Of a DNA stretch of 64,000 bases, positions 25,994 to 34,666 are shown piece after piece (the stretch's first letter is position 1; each line of letters opens with the position of its first letter). The notes below the pieces were generated by a model. That model was given only the letters and a program-made list of their open reading frames with translations. It was not told the DNA's origin and did no database searches. The DNA comes from Methanomassiliicoccales archaeon (lineage in GTDB: Archaea > Thermoplasmatota > Thermoplasmata > Methanomassiliicoccales > UBA472): assembly GCA_013415865.1 (NCBI GenBank), contig CP058896.1:331957-395956 (forward strand), in the 5' to 3' direction. The position numbers were made by a program, and so were the translations under genes.

Positions 25994-26952
25994 CCTTCGC
26001 CCTCCAGGAGCCACCTGGCCGCATCTTTGGCATGGTAGGTTATGATCATATCTGCTCCAGCCCTCCTTATCGAGGTCAACGTCTCCATGACGACCCTTTT
26101 CTCATCGATCCAGCCTTTGGCGGAAGCGGCTTTTACCATCGAGTATTCCCCGCTCACGTTGTAGGCCGCGATCGGGACGTCGAACCTATTCCTCGCCATA
26201 GCTATGATATCCAGATATGCAAGGGCCGGCTTGACCATCAATATGTCCGCCCCCTCGGACAGGTCGAGCTCCATCTCTCTCATGGCCTCGCGTGCGTTGC
26301 CTGGGTCCATCTGATGGGTCCGCCTGTCCCCGAACTTAGGGGCGCTCTCCGCGGCATCTCTGAAGGGGCCATAATAGGCAGAGGCGTACTTGGCAGAATA
26401 GGCCATTATCGGCACCATATCGAGGCCGGCCTCGTCCAGGCCCTCCCTGATCGCCTTAACCTGCCCGTCCATCATACCGGACGGGGCGACCATGTCAGCG
26501 CCGGCCTCCGCCTGGGAGATCGCCGTCAGGGCATATAGGTCATTGGTGGCGTCGTTGTCCACATTTCCGGACCTCAGCACCCCGCAATGGCCATGGGAGG
26601 TGTACTCACATAAGCAAAGATCGGTGATGACGATGAGGCCGGGGACCTCCGCCTTGATCTCTCTCACCGCCCTTTGCACTACGCCCTGCTCGTCAAAGGC
26701 CGCGCTCCCCCTCTCGTCCTTTACCTTTGGGATCCCGAAAAGGAGGACGGCAGGTATCCCGAGGTCGTGAGCCGACCTGGCCTCCCCTGCTATGAGCGAT
26801 AGGGGGTGCGCCATCACCCCTGGCATCGAGGTGATCGCCCTAGGCTTTTTTACATTCTCGTCGACGAACAGCGGATAGATGAGGTCGTCTGCGGCTAGGG
26901 CCGTCTCTGAGACCATCCTTCTCAGTCCTTGCTGTCCCCTAAGCCTTCTCAT
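25990..26952 (-). CDS. hemB: porphobilinogen synthase (delta-aminolevulinate dehydratase)
   Basis: HemB condenses two aminolevulinates. A metal site with three cysteines ([13 protein letters not shown]) indicates a zinc enzyme. The two active-site lysines lie in [18 protein letters not shown] and [10 protein letters not shown]. The start at 26952 (MRRLRG) is preferred; an ATG six codons upstream (26970) is also open. It overlaps the end of hemA by about 14 bases. Confidence 0.96.
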   Translation of the reverse strand: MRRLRGQQGLRRMVSETALAADDLIYPLFVDENVKKPRAITSMPGVMAHPLSLIAGEARSAHDLGIPAVLLFGIPKVKDERGSAAFDEQGVVQRAVREIKAEVPGLIVITDLCLCEYTSHGHCGVLRSGNVDNDATNDLYALTAISQAEAGADMVAPSGMMDGQVKAIREGLDEAGLDMVPIMAYSAKYASAYYGPFRDAAESAPKFGDRRTHQMDPGNAREAMREMELDLSEGADILMVKPALAYLDIIAMARNRFDVPIAAYNVSGEYSMVKAASAKGWIDEKRVVMETLTSIRRAGADMIITYHAKDAARWLLEGEG

Positions 26953-28231
26953 CCTGCTCTGCGGGTACATCTCCTTCCTCCTCCTTGAGCTCGAACATCT
27001 GTCTGGCTGCTTCGAAGAAACGGTCGTCCCCGTTCCTGGCCGCGGCCTTGAGGGACTCGGTCGGGCAGGCCAGGAACCTCCCCATCAGCGCGGTCCCGAA
27101 TTCCTCCATCACCTTCTCGATCGGGTCCTGACCGCATTTGGCCCTTGCTATCGCCTTACGGACCTCCTTGTCCTTGATGGACGAATACTTGCCGAACATC
27201 ATCTTCACTATCCTTGAGGCCTCCATCTCGTCCAGCTTCCTGTCAAGAAGTGCCAGCTCCTCGATGATGATCCGCTCGGCCTTCTTCATCTCCTCCCTGC
27301 GCCTGAGGATGTTCGCCTCGGAGACGCCCCGGAGGCCGTCAATATCATACAGTTCAACGCCTTCCAGATCGCGGACGTCCAAGGAAACGTTCCTAGGGAA
27401 GGAGACGTCGATTATCAGCATCCTCTTGTCGGCCCGGGCCTCCATGGCCTTCTTTATATGCCGGCTCTCAAGGATCATATGCGTCGCGGACGTCGCGCAA
27501 AGGACGACGTCCGCCTGGGCAAGGAACTCGTGCAGGAAGTCAAACTTGACCGCCTTACCGTTCAACACCCAGGCCAGCTCGACCGCCCTGGCATAGGTCC
27601 TGTTCGATACGAAGACCGCCTCCGGCGATTTGCCCACCAGGTGCTTGGCTATCAATGTGGCCATCTCGCCCGCCCCTATCACAAGGACCTTCTTTCCGGA
27701 CAGGGTGCCCAGCTTCTCCTCCGCCAGCTCGACCGCCGCGGAGCCTATGGAGACGCATCCTTTGTTGACCTTCGTCTCGGTCCTTACCTTCTTCCCAACG
27801 CTGATGGCCTTCCTGAACACCACCGAAAGGACCGGACCTATGTGGCCGGCCCTCTCCGCATGCTCGAACGCCTCTTTCACCTGGGACTGGATCTGGTCCT
27901 CACCTATTATCATCGACTCCAGCCCTGACGACACCCTGAGGAGGTGGCGGACGGAGTCCGACCCTGTGAGGAACTGCACCAGGTTCTGGTCTGAATCGAA
28001 GGGGATGAAGGAGGAGACCATCGCCTCCATGGCCTTCCTCGTCTTCTCCCAATCTTTCGTCGCCACATACATCTCGACGCGGTTGCAGGTCTTGAGCACA
28101 ACGCATTCAGTGACCCCATCCAGCTTGCTCAATGTCAAAAGAAGGTGGTCAACATTCTGCGACCCGATCAGTTCAAGCTTACCTATGTCGACCTGCTTGT
28201 GGGTGATGTGCACGCTAAGGATCTTGTCCAT
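26939..28231 (-). CDS. hemA: glutamyl-tRNA reductase
   Basis: HemA reduces glutamyl-tRNA to glutamate semialdehyde, the committed step. The catalytic C49 sits in [10 protein letters not shown]. The NADPH domain has [16 protein letters not shown], followed by the helical dimerisation domain. The length of 430 residues is standard. The stop is TAG. It overlaps sirC by 17 bases. Confidence 0.97.
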   Translation of the reverse strand: MDKILSVHITHKQVDIGKLELIGSQNVDHLLLTLSKLDGVTECVVLKTCNRVEMYVATKDWEKTRKAMEAMVSSFIPFDSDQNLVQFLTGSDSVRHLLRVSSGLESMIIGEDQIQSQVKEAFEHAERAGHIGPVLSVVFRKAISVGKKVRTETKVNKGCVSIGSAAVELAEEKLGTLSGKKVLVIGAGEMATLIAKHLVGKSPEAVFVSNRTYARAVELAWVLNGKAVKFDFLHEFLAQADVVLCATSATHMILESRHIKKAMEARADKRMLIIDVSFPRNVSLDVRDLEGVELYDIDGLRGVSEANILRRREEMKKAERIIIEELALLDRKLDEMEASRIVKMMFGKYSSIKDKEVRKAIARAKCGQDPIEKVMEEFGTALMGRFLACPTESLKAAARNGDDRFFEAARQMFELKEEEGDVPAEQDEKA

Positions 28232-28847
28232 CCCCTTTCACCATCCTCCTTCTTGCGGCCGTCATGGCCTTCTTCATCTCCCCCTCCCTCACGAGCTGCC
28301 ATATCCTCTCGTCCTTCAGGACATCCCATAGCAGCTGTTCTCTCCTCTTCTGGTCGGGGATGAGCCGTTTGGCCTCCTCCCTCAGTGTCTCCTGCAGGAG
28401 GACCATCCTGCCATGCTCAGGTCCAAGCTCCTCATCCAGGAGGGTCCGGAGATATTTGGCCATCGCCGGGCTCCTTCCAAAGGTCGATATGGCGACCGTA
28501 TAACCGTCCCTCTCGACGACCGAGGGGATCAAGAAGTTCGACCTGCCGTCTGAACAATTATACAGTTTCCCGGTTGCGACGGCCTGGTTCACGATCGCGC
28601 TGTTCACCGCATCGTCATCTGTGCACGCGATGACGACATCGGCCCAGCCGACCCATTCCACAAGTCGTTCGAGGGCGTCCTCTTCCACGATCTGGACCTC
28701 AGAGGTATCGAACCCTTCGCAAAAATGACGGCTCACCACCACGACGTCGGCCTCTTTTGCAAAGAACCTCGCCTTCCTGAGGCCTACCTGACCTCCCCCG
28801 AAGACGACTACCTTTCGTAATCTCATATCTATGAAGAGCGGCAACAT
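28215..28847 (-). CDS. sirC: precorrin-2 dehydrogenase (sirohydrochlorin synthase)
   Basis: This enzyme oxidises precorrin-2 to sirohydrochlorin. The core starts MLPLFIDMRLRKVVVFGGGQVGLRKARFF, the CysG-N/Met8p NAD-binding pattern, followed by DVVIACTDDDAVNS and IPSVVERDGYTVAISTFGRSP. An in-frame ATG at 28922 could add 25 residues and lies just after the predicted transcription start; the ORF-open ATG at 28950-28952 lies inside the operator and is unlikely. First gene of the sirC-hem operon; TAG stop. Confidence 0.9.
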   Translation of the reverse strand: MLPLFIDMRLRKVVVFGGGQVGLRKARFFAKEADVVVVSRHFCEGFDTSEVQIVEEDALERLVEWVGWADVVIACTDDDAVNSAIVNQAVATGKLYNCSDGRSNFLIPSVVERDGYTVAISTFGRSPAMAKYLRTLLDEELGPEHGRMVLLQETLREEAKRLIPDQKRREQLLWDVLKDERIWQLVREGEMKKAMTAARRRMVKGDGQDP

Positions 28848-28939
28848 GCTATGAACGCCCCTAGGCGATGGCCTTCTCACTATGTGAAATATGCGGGATA
28901 GATAGGAGGCGGTATCATCCATGTTAGTATTTAATTTAG

Positions 28940-28956
28940 TTGGATTATACATCCAA
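28940..28956. promoter_or_regulatory. tetrapyrrole operator, copy 1
   Basis: TTGGATTATACATCCAA is an inverted repeat (TTGGAT/ATCCAA, 5-bp spacer), identical to the copy at 28974. It lies between the shared TATA element and the predicted start of the minus-strand sirC-hem transcript. Confidence 0.75.
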
Positions 28957-28958
28957 TA

Positions 28959-28970
28959 GATATAAATAAA
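28959..28970. promoter_or_regulatory. shared TATA element between the sirC-hem and cbi operons
   Basis: GATATAAATAAA is the only strong TATA-like element between the two divergent operons and can be read in both directions. It is centred between two identical 17-bp palindromes. From it, plus-strand transcription would start near 28988 and minus-strand near 28938. Confidence 0.55.
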
Positions 28971-28973
28971 AAA

Positions 28974-28990
28974 TTGGATTATACATCCAA
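28974..28990. promoter_or_regulatory. tetrapyrrole operator, copy 2
   Basis: This is the second exact copy of TTGGATTATACATCCAA, 34 bp from the first. It covers the predicted transcription start of cbiT (ATG 29000). Flanking bases extend one half-site to ATCCAACT, mirrored by AGTTGGAT at copy 1. Confidence 0.75.
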
Positions 28991-28999
28991 CTAGTTCGT

Positions 29000-29524
29000 A
29001 TGAAAGTGAGCGGGGGACCTACTCAGGATGAAGTAATGGCCGTTTCCCTCTTCAAGCTGGGGCTGAAGAAGGGGGACAGGATCGTCGATGTCGGCTGCGG
29101 TACGGGAAAGGTCTCGGTCCATGCTGCGAGGACCTGTGAAAAGGTGTTCGCCGTCGACAACCGCGATGAGGCCATAACGGCCACCAGAGCAAATGTCATA
29201 GAGAGCGGATCGGACAACGTCGAGGTGATCAAGGGTCATGCGAAAGACGTGATCCCCTCCCTTGGTGCACTTGACGGGGCATTTGTAGGAGGGTCGAAGG
29301 ACCTTGAGCTTGTCCTTGAGGCATTGGTCCGCAATGTCAAAGGGAGGGTCGTCATGAACGCTGTGATGGTGAGCACGCTCAGCAGGGCGATCGATGCGAT
29401 GAAGGAGCTCGAAATCTTTGAAGAGGTGGTCCAGGTCAGCGTTGCGAGGTCCCATGAGATCGGCGGGTCGGTGATGTTCAGGCCGATAGACCCTGTTTTT
29501 GTGATAGTCGGAAAGGTGAGATGA
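29000..29524 (+). CDS. cbiT: cobalt-precorrin-6B C15-methyltransferase (decarboxylating)
   Basis: CbiT methylates C15 and removes the C12 acetate carboxyl. Motifs are SGGPTQDEVMA at the N-terminus and the SAM loop IVDVGCGTGKVSVHAA, then AVDNRDEA. It has 174 residues. It is the first gene of the cbi operon, about 10 nt after the operator, and overlaps cbiL by four bases. Confidence 0.94.
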   Translation: MKVSGGPTQDEVMAVSLFKLGLKKGDRIVDVGCGTGKVSVHAARTCEKVFAVDNRDEAITATRANVIESGSDNVEVIKGHAKDVIPSLGALDGAFVGGSKDLELVLEALVRNVKGRVVMNAVMVSTLSRAIDAMKELEIFEEVVQVSVARSHEIGGSVMFRPIDPVFVIVGKVR

Positions 29525-30129
29525 TGCTGGTGGCGTTGGGGCTTGGGCCCGGGGACAGCGAGCTGATAACGGTCAGGGGCGCTAGATTGTTGAGAACGGC
29601 CGACAAGGTGTTCGTCCCTGGTGAGATTGCCAGAAGGATAGTGCTCCCCTATGTCGACCCTGAGCTTTTGGACTTCCCGATGACCAATGATGAGGATGCG
29701 ATAACCAAGGCCATGGAGCGCAACTCCGACAGGATAGCAAAGTACGCCCTTAACGGGACGGCCGTGCTCGGGATCCTTGGCGACCCGAGCTTCTTTTCCA
29801 CATATGGCAGGCTCTATACCATTTTGAAGCAAAGGTATCCCTCCATCGAGTGCACGGTCGAACCTGGAATAAGCTCGATAACGGCCTTTGCAGCGAAGAT
29901 GGGCGTGGCCGTAAACTCTGGGCTGGAGGTGTCAGATGGCTCGGAGAAGGCGTGCAGGGTGCTGTTGAAGGTGAGAAGACCGAGGGAGACGGTCGAAAAG
30001 CTCAGGAAGGAGGGTTTCAAGGAATTCGTCCTCGCCGAGAGGATGTATATGGATGGTGAAAAGATCTACGGTGAGTCCGATATGCCAGAGGTATGTGATT
30101 ATATGTCGGTCCTATTTGCGAGGCGGTGA
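29521..30129 (+). CDS. cbiL: cobalt-precorrin-2 C20-methyltransferase
   Basis: This precorrin methylase starts LVALGLGPGDSELITVRGARLL. LDFPMTNDED, LGDPSFFSTYGRLYTIL and VEPGISSITAFAAKMGVAV match CbiL rather than the other methylases of the family. At 202 residues it is slightly short. CbiL acts first in the anaerobic corrin branch after cobalt insertion. Confidence 0.85.
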   Translation: MMLVALGLGPGDSELITVRGARLLRTADKVFVPGEIARRIVLPYVDPELLDFPMTNDEDAITKAMERNSDRIAKYALNGTAVLGILGDPSFFSTYGRLYTILKQRYPSIECTVEPGISSITAFAAKMGVAVNSGLEVSDGSEKACRVLLKVRRPRETVEKLRKEGFKEFVLAERMYMDGEKIYGESDMPEVCDYMSVLFARR

Positions 30130-30845
30130 CCGTGCCAAGGGTCCATTTCGTCGGAGCTGGCCCGGGCGATCCCGACCTCATTACACTGAAAGGCAACGAC
30201 CTGCTCGTCAACGCAGATGTTCTGGTCTATGCCGGCTCCCTGGTCAATCCTGAGCTTGTAAGAAGGTCAAGGGCATCGGTCAAATTGGACAGCTGGGGGA
30301 TGTCGATCGAGGAGATGGTGCCACTCATGGCCAATGCCGCCAAGGAAGGAAAGCTGGTCGTAAGGCTCCATTCTGGCGACCCATCTATCTATGGTTCGAT
30401 AGTCGAGCAGATCGCGGAGCTTCAGAAGCTCGGGGTCGATGTGGAGGTCGTGCCAGGCGTCAGCTCGATGTTCGCGGCGGCGGCCGCGCTGAAGACGCAG
30501 TACACCCTGAAGGGCGTCTCGGAGTCGTTGATAGTCACCAGACCGGCCGGTGACACCCTGGACAAGGACGACATAGCCGCATTTTCGAAGATGGGGGCGT
30601 CCATGGTCATCTTCCTGGGGACGGACAAGCTCCCTGAGATCGTAGAAAAGCTGGAATGTCCTAGGGAGACGCCAGCGGCGGTCATCTATCATGCCTCATG
30701 GCCAGACCAGGTCATCGTCAAAGGATGTGTCGGCGATATAGCGGAGAAGGCGATGAGGGCGGGCATAACCCGGTCCGCGCTCATTTTGATCGGAGGCATA
30801 GTCGACCCGATGGAAAGGTACGAGAGGTCGGTGCTGTACTCATGA
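30126..30845 (+). CDS. cbiF: cobalt-precorrin-4 C11-methyltransferase
   Basis: CbiF is recognised from VHFVGAGPGDPDLITLKG, VYAGSLVNPELV, RLHSGDPSIYGSIVEQ, VPGVSSMFAAAAALKTQYTLKGVSES and TRPAGDT. The start is GTG 30126 or GTG 30132 two codons on. cbiG begins on its final bases. Confidence 0.95.
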   Translation: MTVPRVHFVGAGPGDPDLITLKGNDLLVNADVLVYAGSLVNPELVRRSRASVKLDSWGMSIEEMVPLMANAAKEGKLVVRLHSGDPSIYGSIVEQIAELQKLGVDVEVVPGVSSMFAAAAALKTQYTLKGVSESLIVTRPAGDTLDKDDIAAFSKMGASMVIFLGTDKLPEIVEKLECPRETPAAVIYHASWPDQVIVKGCVGDIAEKAMRAGITRSALILIGGIVDPMERYERSVLYS

Positions 30846-31708
30846 GAACGGCCGTCGTCCATATCAAAAGGCCTGAGGAGGCTGCCAAGGTCGCAAAGGT
30901 ATTGGACGCCGATGTGCTGGATTATTCTGAGGACGTTTTTGAGGAGATGTTCGATGAGCGCAAGGTGATCGTTGCCATCATGGCCTGCGGCATCGTGGTC
31001 CGCAAGATCTCCCCCTTGATGAAGGACAAATGGTCCGACCCCGCCGTGGTCGTGGTATCTCCAGACCTGCGCTTTGCCATCCCGATCGCAGGTGGCCATC
31101 ACGGAGGGAACGAGACCGCCAAGAAGCTAGCATCCATAGGAGTAGAGCCAGTAATCACGACGGCGACGGATGCGCTCGGAAAGGACTCGGTGGAGGATAT
31201 AGCGAGAAGGCATGGTGGCTCGGTGGTGAACACGTCCTCCACGGTCAAGGTCAACGCCTCTTTTCTGCAGGGCGATGTGCCCGTTTACAGGATCGCTGGA
31301 CCGTCGGTCGTCCTTATCGACGGTGGGGTCTCGGTCATCGCCGGTCATGGCGACCATGTCGTCGGCATAGGTTGTAACAGAGGTACAGATGCCGACGAGA
31401 TTGTCCAGGCGGTGGACGCATCCCTTTTATCGAAAGGACTTGGCAGGTCAGACGTGCTGGCGTATGCCACGACGGTAAAAAAGTACGACGAGAAGGGAAT
31501 TACCGATGCGGCGAGGACCTTGGGGGGGCCCTTGTTCTTCATCGATGACGATACCATCAACAGGCAGGATGTAGCGTCAAGGTCCAAGGCGGCCGCGATA
31601 GGCCTTATCGGTGTCGCCGAACCGGCAGCTCTGGCCCTTGCGAAAAGGAAGGAACTGATCTTGGAGAGGAGAGCTTATGGAAATGTCACGGTCGCGATCG
31701 CAAGATGA
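30842..31708 (+). CDS. cbiG: cobalt-precorrin-5A hydrolase
   Basis: CbiG opens the delta-lactone and releases acetaldehyde, the ring-contraction step of the anaerobic route. Key segments are VAIMACGIVVRKISPLMKDKWSDPAVVVV, PIAGGHHGGNETAK and the C-terminal VVGIGCNRGTDADEI. The ATG at 30842 overlaps the cbiF stop, giving 288 residues; further upstream in-frame sequence only shadows cbiF. Confidence 0.94.
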   Translation: MRTAVVHIKRPEEAAKVAKVLDADVLDYSEDVFEEMFDERKVIVAIMACGIVVRKISPLMKDKWSDPAVVVVSPDLRFAIPIAGGHHGGNETAKKLASIGVEPVITTATDALGKDSVEDIARRHGGSVVNTSSTVKVNASFLQGDVPVYRIAGPSVVLIDGGVSVIAGHGDHVVGIGCNRGTDADEIVQAVDASLLSKGLGRSDVLAYATTVKKYDEKGITDAARTLGGPLFFIDDDTINRQDVASRSKAAAIGLIGVAEPAALALAKRKELILERRAYGNVTVAIAR

Positions 31709-32471
31709 GGGCGCGTCATTGTATATAGTCAGCACCGGCCCAGGAGACATGGCGAACCTTACGCCCATGGCCAGGGAGGCCATAGAGTCGGCAGAGGTCA
31801 TCATAGGGAACAGGATGTACCTGGACCAGATGTCCTCCCTTCTCAATGATAAGGTGGTCATAAGCTCTGCCATGGGAAAAGAGGTCGAAAGGGCAAAACA
31901 GGCCGTCCGTCTGGCAAAGGAGAAAAAGGTCGCGATGCTCAGCGGCGGGGACGCCGGCGTGTACGGGATGGCGAGCATAATCCTTGAGGTTGCCGAGAGC
32001 GAGTGCCCCGGTCTCAAGGTAAAGGTCGTCCCGGGCGTGACCGCGGCGACCGCGGCGGCATCCCTCATGGGGTCGCCGCTGTCAGGGGACTTCGTCGTGA
32101 TCTCGCTCTCTGACCTGCTGACCCCCCATGACGTGATGATGAGGCGGGCCGACCTCGCATTCCAGATGGGAGTGCCTGTGGCCATCTATAACCCAAAGAG
32201 CAGGAACCGGCCAGATAATCTTCGGGAGGCGTTGACGCTCGCAATACGTCATGCAGGGCCAGACCGTCCTGTGGGCATAGTCAGGAATGCTTACAGAGAG
32301 GGACAAAGCGTCACCTATACCACGCTCGGTCGTCTATTGGAGGACGATAGCGCCGTCGACATGCATTCGATCGTCATCGTGGGCGGGGAGGGGACGAGGA
32401 TGATCAAGGAGGGAGACCATGTCAAAGGATTCATCACGCCAAGGGGCTACCACAGAAAGTACGTATATTGA
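31677..32471 (+). CDS. cbiH: cobalt-factor III (precorrin-3B) C17-methyltransferase
   Basis: CbiH methylates C17 with ring contraction. Motifs: LYIVSTGPGDMANLTPMAREAI, IIGNRMYLDQM, AMLSGGDAGVYGMASI, VVPGVTAATAAASLMG and ISLSDLLTP. The ATG at 31677 follows GGAGAG; an ATG two codons later is equivalent. It overlaps the end of cbiG by 32 bases and is itself overlapped 53 bases by cbiC. Confidence 0.94.
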   Translation: MEMSRSRSQDEGASLYIVSTGPGDMANLTPMAREAIESAEVIIGNRMYLDQMSSLLNDKVVISSAMGKEVERAKQAVRLAKEKKVAMLSGGDAGVYGMASIILEVAESECPGLKVKVVPGVTAATAAASLMGSPLSGDFVVISLSDLLTPHDVMMRRADLAFQMGVPVAIYNPKSRNRPDNLREALTLAIRHAGPDRPVGIVRNAYREGQSVTYTTLGRLLEDDSAVDMHSIVIVGGEGTRMIKEGDHVKGFITPRGYHRKYVY

Positions 32472-33084
32472 TCTGGGTGCGGACACGGCAGAAGGCTACA
32501 GCATTTCGAGCAGGAGCAGGGCCTTGGCGAGAAGGACCATTGGGGATTCGACGCCTGAGGACAGGATCAGGCAGAGGTGCTCGGTCGCGGTTGGGGATTT
32601 TTCAATGGCCGAACTTCTGAGGTTCGAGAACGGTCCGGTCTCAGCGGGCATCGACGCCCTTGAGCGCGGAGCGGTAATATATGCCGACATCCGCATGGTA
32701 CAGGTAGGGATCCAGAAAAAAGGTCATTCCTCCAGGGTGGATTGCCTGTTGGACCATGGAGGGGAGATCTCCTTAAGAACAGGGATGACGAGGACGAGCG
32801 CAGGCATGCTTGCTTTGAGGGACAAGCTGGATGGTTCCATAATCGTGGTTGGCAACGCCCCTTCCTGCCTGTTGAGCCTGTGCGAGATCATCGATTCGGG
32901 GACGGTCCCCGGCCTGGTGGTCGGTTGTCCTGTCGGGTTCGTTAACGCGGCGGAATCGAAAGAGGAGCTGAGAAGGAGGAAGGTCCCATCGATCTCCACC
33001 TTTGGGACTAGGGGCGGGACCCCGGTCGCCGTCGCGGCGATGAACGAGATCATCACGATGTACGCAGAGCGGAGAATGACATGA
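32419..33084 (+). CDS. cbiC: precorrin-8X methylmutase CbiC, catalytic His replaced
   Basis: CbiC moves the methyl from C11 to C12 to form cobyrinate. The 221-residue sequence matches along its length (SRALARRTIG, DFSMAELLRFENGPVSAG, GAVIYADIRMVQVGI, VGNAPSCLL, VGCPVGFVNAAESKEEL). In the segment where other CbiC/CobH proteins read R-x-I-H-x-x-x-D, this one reads R-C-S-V-A-V-G-D, so V56 stands in for the catalytic histidine. AGGAGGGA before ATG 32419 supports the start despite the 53-base overlap with cbiH. Confidence 0.88.
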   Translation: MSKDSSRQGATTESTYIDLGADTAEGYSISSRSRALARRTIGDSTPEDRIRQRCSVAVGDFSMAELLRFENGPVSAGIDALERGAVIYADIRMVQVGIQKKGHSSRVDCLLDHGGEISLRTGMTRTSAGMLALRDKLDGSIIVVGNAPSCLLSLCEIIDSGTVPGLVVGCPVGFVNAAESKEELRRRKVPSISTFGTRGGTPVAVAAMNEIITMYAERRMT

Positions 33085-34085
33085 AGGACCCGGTATCAGG
33101 ATTCGAATATCCAGAGGAATGGGTGTCGAGATGCAAGGACGATGAGGCCCTGGCAGATGTGAAAAGAGGGCTTGCGGTCCTTCTCTCCGATGGCTCGGTC
33201 AAGCTGCGAGGGTTCACCACAGGAACGACCGCGGCGGCGGCGTGCAAGGCCGCTGTCCTGTCGACGACGAAGGATGTTGACATGGTAGATGTGAAGCTCG
33301 CCTGTTCTTTGAGGTTCGAGGTCCCGGCCATAGGCTGGAAAGGGACGGGTATTTGCGCAAAGTTCCCCGGAGATTATCCTGAAGACGCAACGGCCAATCT
33401 GTTGTTCAGGGCGAGGTTCGAAGGGCCTTCAAATGAGGTGATGCTAGAGACAGGGACCGGCATCGGACGGTGGGACCGGGACACCCCTCGCTTCAAGAAA
33501 GGGGAACCAGCTATAAGTCATTCGGCGAGGACCTGCATCATCAACGCCATCTCAGAGGCCTGCGAGGCCATCGGAATGCGAGGGGCAAAGGTCCACCTCG
33601 AGGTGCCGGAGGGAGAGGTCAGGGCCGAAAGGACCCTGAACCCTAGGATGGGCATCATCGGTGGGATATCGGTGCTCGGCTCGACCGGCCTGGTCGAGCC
33701 TTGGGACGACCACCTTGGCCAGGATGCCATGGCAAGGGTCGCTCAAGGGGGGGACGTCGTGATCACCACAGGACGGGTCGGTCTCAGGTTCGCGAGGATG
33801 GCCTTTCCAGGTTCAGAGGTGGTGCTGGTGGGGGCCAACATCTCCGAGGCGTTCGCCGCCGCATCGGGTCGCCTGACCTTGTACGGCCTCCCCGCGCTCA
33901 TCATGAAGTTCATAGAACCAGATGTCCTTGAGGGCACGGGTTTTATGACCGTTGAGGAGCTGGTCTGCTCCGAGAGGGGGCATGTGGCCATCCGCAAGGC
34001 GCTTGCAAGGTTCAAGGAGGTGCATCCAGGCCACAGGGTGGTCATCATCGACAGGGATGGAAGGGTTATGGGGGACAGCGGATGA
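33081..34085 (+). CDS. cbiD: cobalt-precorrin-5B C1-methyltransferase
   Basis: CbiD methylates C1 in the anaerobic pathway. The signature LRGFTTGTTAAAACKAAV is followed by GTGIGRW, PAISHSARTCIINAI, NPRMGIIGGISVLGSTG and VLVGANISEAFAAAS. The 334-residue length is normal. It overlaps cbiC and cbiE by four bases each. Confidence 0.95.
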   Translation: MKDPVSGFEYPEEWVSRCKDDEALADVKRGLAVLLSDGSVKLRGFTTGTTAAAACKAAVLSTTKDVDMVDVKLACSLRFEVPAIGWKGTGICAKFPGDYPEDATANLLFRARFEGPSNEVMLETGTGIGRWDRDTPRFKKGEPAISHSARTCIINAISEACEAIGMRGAKVHLEVPEGEVRAERTLNPRMGIIGGISVLGSTGLVEPWDDHLGQDAMARVAQGGDVVITTGRVGLRFARMAFPGSEVVLVGANISEAFAAASGRLTLYGLPALIMKFIEPDVLEGTGFMTVEELVCSERGHVAIRKALARFKEVHPGHRVVIIDRDGRVMGDSG

Positions 34086-34663
34086 TCGTCGTAGGTGTTG
34101 GTTGTGGTCCTGGTATGATGACCGAGGAGGCGGTCGCTAGGATAAAGGCCGCGAAAAATGTCTACGGCTCCCGAAGGGCGATAGAGATCGCATCCACATA
34201 CATCCCTTCAGACTGTGAGGTGCACCCTGTGACGGACTTCTCCGACCTTTCAGGTCTCCCGGAGGATTCGGTGGTCCTTTCCACCGGAGATCCGATGCTG
34301 GCAGGTCTTGGCCACCTAGGCCTCGAGGTCGTGCCAGGGATTTCCTCATTACAGTTGGCATTCTCGAGGCTGAAGCTCCCCTTGACAAGGGCGGTCGTGA
34401 TCGATGCCCATGGCGATAAGGACATGGACGTCTCGGATGAAGTGATGAAGGAGATGAGCAAGGGGAGGATCGCCTTCATCCTGACCTCTCCTGATTTCAA
34501 GGTGGACAAGCTCGCATCTGACCTGATGCTCTTTGGAGCGGACTGCGAGATCGCGATATGCGAGGACCTCGGTTATCCTAGCGAGTGCATCTCTGTCGGT
34601 ACCCCTTCCCGTCCGCCCGTCCCCGGTTCGGGCCTCTTCTCGGTCGTAGTGGTAAAGGTGTGA
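34082..34663 (+). CDS. cbiE: cobalt-precorrin-7 C5-methyltransferase
   Basis: A short precorrin methylase (193 residues) starting MIVVGVGCGPGMMTEEAVARI, with LSTGDPMLAGLGHLG, VPGISSLQLAFSRLKLP and IDAHGDKD, matching CbiE. CbiT, its usual partner or fusion domain, is a separate gene at the operon head. It overlaps cbiD by four bases. Confidence 0.92.
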   Translation: MIVVGVGCGPGMMTEEAVARIKAAKNVYGSRRAIEIASTYIPSDCEVHPVTDFSDLSGLPEDSVVLSTGDPMLAGLGHLGLEVVPGISSLQLAFSRLKLPLTRAVVIDAHGDKDMDVSDEVMKEMSKGRIAFILTSPDFKVDKLASDLMLFGADCEIAICEDLGYPSECISVGTPSRPPVPGSGLFSVVVVKV

Positions 34664-34666
34664 GCA

